A stretch of 64,000 bases of DNA from Pseudoselenomonas ruminantium (GTDB lineage Bacteria > Bacillota > Negativicutes > Selenomonadales > Selenomonadaceae), in the NCBI GenBank assembly GCA_902780915.1, contig CACZHK010000010.1, positions 1 through 64,000 of the forward strand, read 5' to 3'. The notes under the pieces were generated by a model that did not search any database, was not told the origin of the DNA, and saw only the letters and a program-made list of their open reading frames with translations. Numbering within the stretch: the stretch's first letter is position 1; each line of letters opens with the position of its first letter. Shown one piece after another: positions 60,813-64,000 of this stretch. The position numbers were made by a program, and so were the translations under genes.

Positions 60813-62582
60813 TCAGAAGGTGTATTCCTTCTCTACTTTATGGTAATGGGTATGCAGGAGCTCATGAGCCTTTTCGCTCAGCGGCTCACCCAGGAAGTCC
60901 TGGTAGAGGGTGATGATCTCCGGGTTCTCGTGGGACTTGCGCAGGGGCAGGTTCTTGTCTATCTCGTAGAGGGCTGCCATGCGCTTTTTCCTGATGGCAT
61001 TGGTGGTGCCGATGGGCTGGCCGCCACCGCCGATGCAGCCGCCGGGGCAGGCCATGATTTCGATGAAGTCATAGGGAGACTCTTTCTTCTGCACCTGCTC
61101 CATGAGGATTCTGGCGTTCTTCAATGTGTGGGCAACAGCTACCCTGACCTTGCGGTCGCCCAAGTCCACCTCAGCTTCCTTTATGCCATCGAAGCCGCGG
61201 ACAGCCCGGAAATTTATTTTTTCCAAAGTCTTGCCCGTGTACTTTTCACAGATAGTGCGCAGGGCGGCCTCCATGACACCTCCCGTGGTGCCGAAGATAG
61301 CTCCTGCTCCGGTGCCGAAGCCCATGGGGCTGTCAAATTCGCTCTCGGGCAGGTTCTTGAAGTTCAGGCCCACGTACTTGATGAGCTTGATAAGTTCTCT
61401 CGTAGTCAGCACTATATCCACATCCCGCCTGCCATCACGGCCCATTTCCGGGCGGGCAGCCTCATACTTCTTGGCGGTGCAAGGCATGATGGAAACAGTG
61501 ACGATATCCTCCACGGGTATGCCTGCAATCTCCGGATAGTAAGTCTTGGAAATGGCCCCGAACATGCTCATGGGGGATTTTGCCGTAGACAGATAGTCAG
61601 TGAAGTCGCCGAAGTTCTTTTCCAGGAAGTTCACCCAGCCGGGACTGCAGGAGGTGATCATGGGCAAGGTGCCTCCATGCTCCAGGCGGTGCAGGAACTC
61701 GCTGCCCTCCTCCATGATGGTGAGGTCGGCGCCGAAATTGGTGTCACAGACCATGTCAAAGCCCAAAAGCCTCAAAGCCGTGACCATCTGGCCCGTGACA
61801 ATCTCACCGGGCCACATGCCAAAGGCATCTCCCAGCGCCACCCGCACGGAAGGCGCCACCTGCACGATGACATGTTTCCTGGGATCCTGCAGAGCGTCCA
61901 GCACCGCATCCGTATCATCCTTTTCCACGATGGCTCCCGTGGGGCACACCAGGCTGCACTGGCCGCAGAGCACGCAGTCCGTGCGTTCCATGGGCTTGTC
62001 GTAAGCGGTGGTGACGGTGATATCGCTGCTGCGGTGGGCGTAGGTCAGGGCGGCGATGCCCTGCACATCCTTGCAGGCCCTGATGCAGCGGCCGCAGCGG
62101 ATGCACTTGGACGGATCCCGCACGATGGCGGGATTGGTGACGATGCGGGGCGTCGCCTTCACCACGCTGGGCAGAGGAGATTCCATGATATTGAAGCGGC
62201 TGCAGAGCCGCTGCAGGTCGCAGTTCTGATTGCGGGGGCAGCTCAGGCAATCCTTATTATGATTGGCCAGCATCAGCTGCAGGATGGCCACCTGGGTATC
62301 CCGCACGATGGGGGTGTCCGTATGCACCTCCATGCCTTCCCATACCTCGGTGGAACAGGCCGCCAGCAGCCTGCGCCTGCCCGTGACTTCCACGGAGCAT
62401 AGGCGGCAGTGAGCCTTGATGCTCTGATCTTCATGGTAGCAGAGGTGGGGAATGTCGATGCCGATTTCCTGCGCCGCCTGCATGATCTTCGTGCCCTTGG
62501 GCACGGTAAGGGGAATATTATTGATGGTGAGGTTCACCATTTCCATTTGTTCTTTCAGCAACTTGCTGATATGTCCACTCAT
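60813..62582 (-). CDS. hydA: [FeFe] hydrogenase catalytic subunit HydA
   Basis: A 589-residue hydrogenase. An N-terminal [2Fe-2S] domain (LCYHEDQSIKAHCRLCSVEV), the His-type cluster region (CLSCPRNQNC) and two [4Fe-4S] sites (KCIRCGRCIRACKD, DCVLCGQCSLVCP) lead to the H-cluster domain with ITSCSPGW, IMPCTAKKYEA and MACPGGCIGGGGQP. It reduces protons or oxidises H2 in the cytoplasm. With the NuoF- and NuoE-like genes upstream it forms an NAD-linked, possibly electron-bifurcating hydrogenase. Its start overlaps hydB by 4 bp. Confidence 0.97.
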   Translation of the reverse strand: MSGHISKLLKEQMEMVNLTINNIPLTVPKGTKIMQAAQEIGIDIPHLCYHEDQSIKAHCRLCSVEVTGRRRLLAACSTEVWEGMEVHTDTPIVRDTQVAILQLMLANHNKDCLSCPRNQNCDLQRLCSRFNIMESPLPSVVKATPRIVTNPAIVRDPSKCIRCGRCIRACKDVQGIAALTYAHRSSDITVTTAYDKPMERTDCVLCGQCSLVCPTGAIVEKDDTDAVLDALQDPRKHVIVQVAPSVRVALGDAFGMWPGEIVTGQMVTALRLLGFDMVCDTNFGADLTIMEEGSEFLHRLEHGGTLPMITSCSPGWVNFLEKNFGDFTDYLSTAKSPMSMFGAISKTYYPEIAGIPVEDIVTVSIMPCTAKKYEAARPEMGRDGRRDVDIVLTTRELIKLIKYVGLNFKNLPESEFDSPMGFGTGAGAIFGTTGGVMEAALRTICEKYTGKTLEKINFRAVRGFDGIKEAEVDLGDRKVRVAVAHTLKNARILMEQVQKKESPYDFIEIMACPGGCIGGGGQPIGTTNAIRKKRMAALYEIDKNLPLRKSHENPEIITLYQDFLGEPLSEKAHELLHTHYHKVEKEYTF

Positions 62583-63838
62583 GCTTCTGCACCTCCCACT
62601 TCAAAGGTCTCGGGGAATACTTCCATGGCAGAAAGCAGGCTGTTCTGGGCTGTTTCCCCCAAGCCGCAGAGGGAGGACATGGACATGACCCGGGCAATTT
62701 TGCACATCAGCTTGACGTCCTCGGCCGTGGCCTTCCCCTCCGCCATCTTGTCCAGTATCAGCTTGATATGCAGATTCCCCTCCCGGCAGGGAGTACACTG
62801 GCCACAGCTTTCCTCGGAGAAGAATTCCTGATTCATGCGCAGAAAATCCAGCACGCTGGTGCGCTCGTCAATGACCAGGATGCCACCGGAGCCCACCATG
62901 ACCCCTGCCGCCCGCAGATCCTCGTAGGTGTAGGGCGTGTCCAGGATGCTCTCGTCTGCCACCTTGCCGGAAGCGCCGCCGAACTGGATGAGGCGGATAT
63001 GCCTGTTCTTCTGCACCCCCCCTGCCAGCTCGTAGATGATTTCCCGCACGGTAGTGCCAAAGGGAATCTCAAAGACCCCGGGCCTGTTCACGTTGCCTGC
63101 CACACTGATCATCTTGGTGCCGATGGAGTCACCCATGCCGCAACTGGCATAGACCTGCTGCTCGTCCAGCAGCAGATGGGGCACGATAGAAAGGCTTTCC
63201 ACATTGCAAAGGCAGGTAGGACGGGCAAAGACGCCACTTTGCTTGATGAAAGGCGGCTTCATGCGGGGACGGCCCGCCCTGCCCTCAATGGAGCGGATGA
63301 GGGCTGTGCCCTCGCCGCAGACATAGGCTCCCGCCCCGGAATAGAGGTGGATATTGAAATTGAAATTCTTGCCCAGAATTTTCTCTCCCAAGAAACCGCA
63401 GCTCTTGGCCTGACGGATGGCATTCAAAAGCAGGGGGCGGAAGCAGGCATACTCCGCCCTCATGTAGATGTAGCCATCCGTGGCTCCCACCACATAGCCT
63501 GCGATGATGATGGCCTCGATGAGGTTGAAGGGGTCATTCTTGATGAGCTCCCTGTCCTTGAAGGTAGTGGTCTCCCCTTCATCCGCGTTGCAGATGACCA
63601 CCTTGCGCTCCCCCTTCACCGCCCGGGCCTGGGAGAGCTTGCGGCCCATGTCGTACATGTCGTACTCCGCGCCGCCGCGGCCCTTGACCTTCACGCTGGC
63701 GATAAGGTCACTGATGGAGAGTGGCTCCAGGTCCAATGCCTTCTTCAAGGCGGAAAAGCCCCCTATTTTCACATAGGAGCCAATGGCATTCGTATCGTAC
63801 TTGCCAAAATTCTTGGTAAGAAAACTGACATTTTCCAT
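62579..63838 (-). CDS. hydB: NADH-binding hydrogenase subunit (NuoF/HydB-like)
   Basis: A 419-residue NuoF-type protein with the FMN segment SGAGAYVCGEGTALIRSIEG, ICNADEGETTTFKDRELI and the cluster ligands SCGQCTPCREG plus SSLCGLG. It passes electrons between NAD(H) and HydA. It is the short form: the N-terminal thioredoxin-like and C-terminal ferredoxin domains of Thermotoga HydB are absent. The glycine-rich nucleotide loop, normally GRGGAGFPTGxKW, reads GRGGAEYDMYDMGRKL. Confidence 0.92.
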   Translation of the reverse strand: MENVSFLTKNFGKYDTNAIGSYVKIGGFSALKKALDLEPLSISDLIASVKVKGRGGAEYDMYDMGRKLSQARAVKGERKVVICNADEGETTTFKDRELIKNDPFNLIEAIIIAGYVVGATDGYIYMRAEYACFRPLLLNAIRQAKSCGFLGEKILGKNFNFNIHLYSGAGAYVCGEGTALIRSIEGRAGRPRMKPPFIKQSGVFARPTCLCNVESLSIVPHLLLDEQQVYASCGMGDSIGTKMISVAGNVNRPGVFEIPFGTTVREIIYELAGGVQKNRHIRLIQFGGASGKVADESILDTPYTYEDLRAAGVMVGSGGILVIDERTSVLDFLRMNQEFFSEESCGQCTPCREGNLHIKLILDKMAEGKATAEDVKLMCKIARVMSMSSLCGLGETAQNSLLSAMEVFPETFEVGGAEA

Positions 63839-63853
63839 AGCATCATCAACTCC

Positions 63854-64000
63854 TCAAGGCAGAGAGCGCAACAGCGCTTCGATTTTCTCCTGGGTATCCA
63901 GATGGTCATAGACCTGGCCATTGATGCGCACGGCAGGAGCGCGGTCGCAGGCGCCGAAGCAGCTGATGGTCTCAAGAGTGAAGCGCCCATCATAGGTGGT
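63854..64000 (-). CDS. C-terminal end of a NuoE-type [2Fe-2S] subunit (HydC-like), cut by the window edge
   Basis: The last 48 codons of a NuoE-like thioredoxin-fold protein, with SCFGACDRAPAVRINGQVYD holding two of the four cluster cysteines. It stops 15 nt before the hydB ATG. It completes the expected hydC-hydB-hydA order of NAD-linked [FeFe] hydrogenases. The start is beyond the right edge. Confidence 0.9.
   Translation of the reverse strand, partial: TTYDGRFTLETISCFGACDRAPAVRINGQVYDHLDTQEKIEALLRSLP

Overview
The window reads as a chromosomal segment of a diderm Firmicute of the class Negativicutes, most likely the Selenomonadaceae (Selenomonas or a close relative). This is an inference from gene content. 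The coding DNA is G+C-rich and almost every gene lies on the minus strand. A Firmicute-type SCIFF peptide system, LoaP and FloA sit beside Gram-negative traits: a beta-barrel porin, system I cytochrome c maturation (CcmABCE, CcmF), NrfHA and flagellin. An NAD-linked [FeFe] hydrogenase and a beta-glucan locus fit a rumen or gut anaerobe. I recognised no rRNA, tRNA or CRISPR array.

Layout. 0-4.2 kb: a cut-off gene, bioY, a folate operon (folE-folP-folB and a folK-DHFR fusion) and tatA. 4.2-10.2 kb: a polyprenyl diphosphate synthase, the rpsU/short nfeD/floA block, hinT, a Wzz-like protein and a LoaP antiterminator. 10.4-16 kb: pyk with a structured leader, then dhaK-dhaL-dhaM-dhaK-dhaL. 16.2-26.5 kb: an A+T-richer accessory island. 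It holds a DUF1703-type ATPase, a five-gene operon (restriction M-like gene, antitoxin, PIN toxin, NPPY methylase half, GIY-YIG/helicase/methylase half), an hsdS remnant and an OLD/PARIS-like ATPase plus TOPRIM-like pair. Related direct repeats lie at its borders and inside it. 26.5-33 kb: a GGGtGRT/NifU-like pair and the glycolytic run gap-pgk-tpiA-gpmI. 33.3-37.9 kb: SCIFF maturase and precursor, a PHP phosphatase, a TSCPD protein, a DMT transporter and a DUF4160/DUF2442 pair. 38-45 kb: flagellin, a lone tyrosine recombinase, ccmABCE and nrfHA. 45-48 kb: a chemoreceptor gene with a frameshift next to a sugar-binding lipoprotein. 48-56.3 kb: a six-gene beta-glucan operon (PTS EIIC, porin, EIIA, 6-phospho-beta-glucosidase, GH16, GH9) with an RpiR regulator. 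56.4-64 kb: a candidate structured RNA, ccmF, a Crp/Fnr regulator, ppx and the NADH-linked hydrogenase genes.

How the parts work together. NrfHA reduces nitrite to ammonia and needs the Ccm proteins to attach heme. A 16-bp inverted repeat centred exactly at -41.5 of the inferred nrfHA start suggests activation by a Crp/Fnr protein, possibly the one encoded beside ccmF. In the glucan locus, secreted GH16 and GH9 enzymes would cut beta-glucan, the porin would pass oligosaccharides through the outer membrane, the PTS would phosphorylate them and GH1 would cleave the products. The PTS EIIB is not in the window. The most interesting items are the defence island, the candidate RNA at 56.4-56.6 kb, and a conserved promoter-palindrome module found at three unrelated genes.
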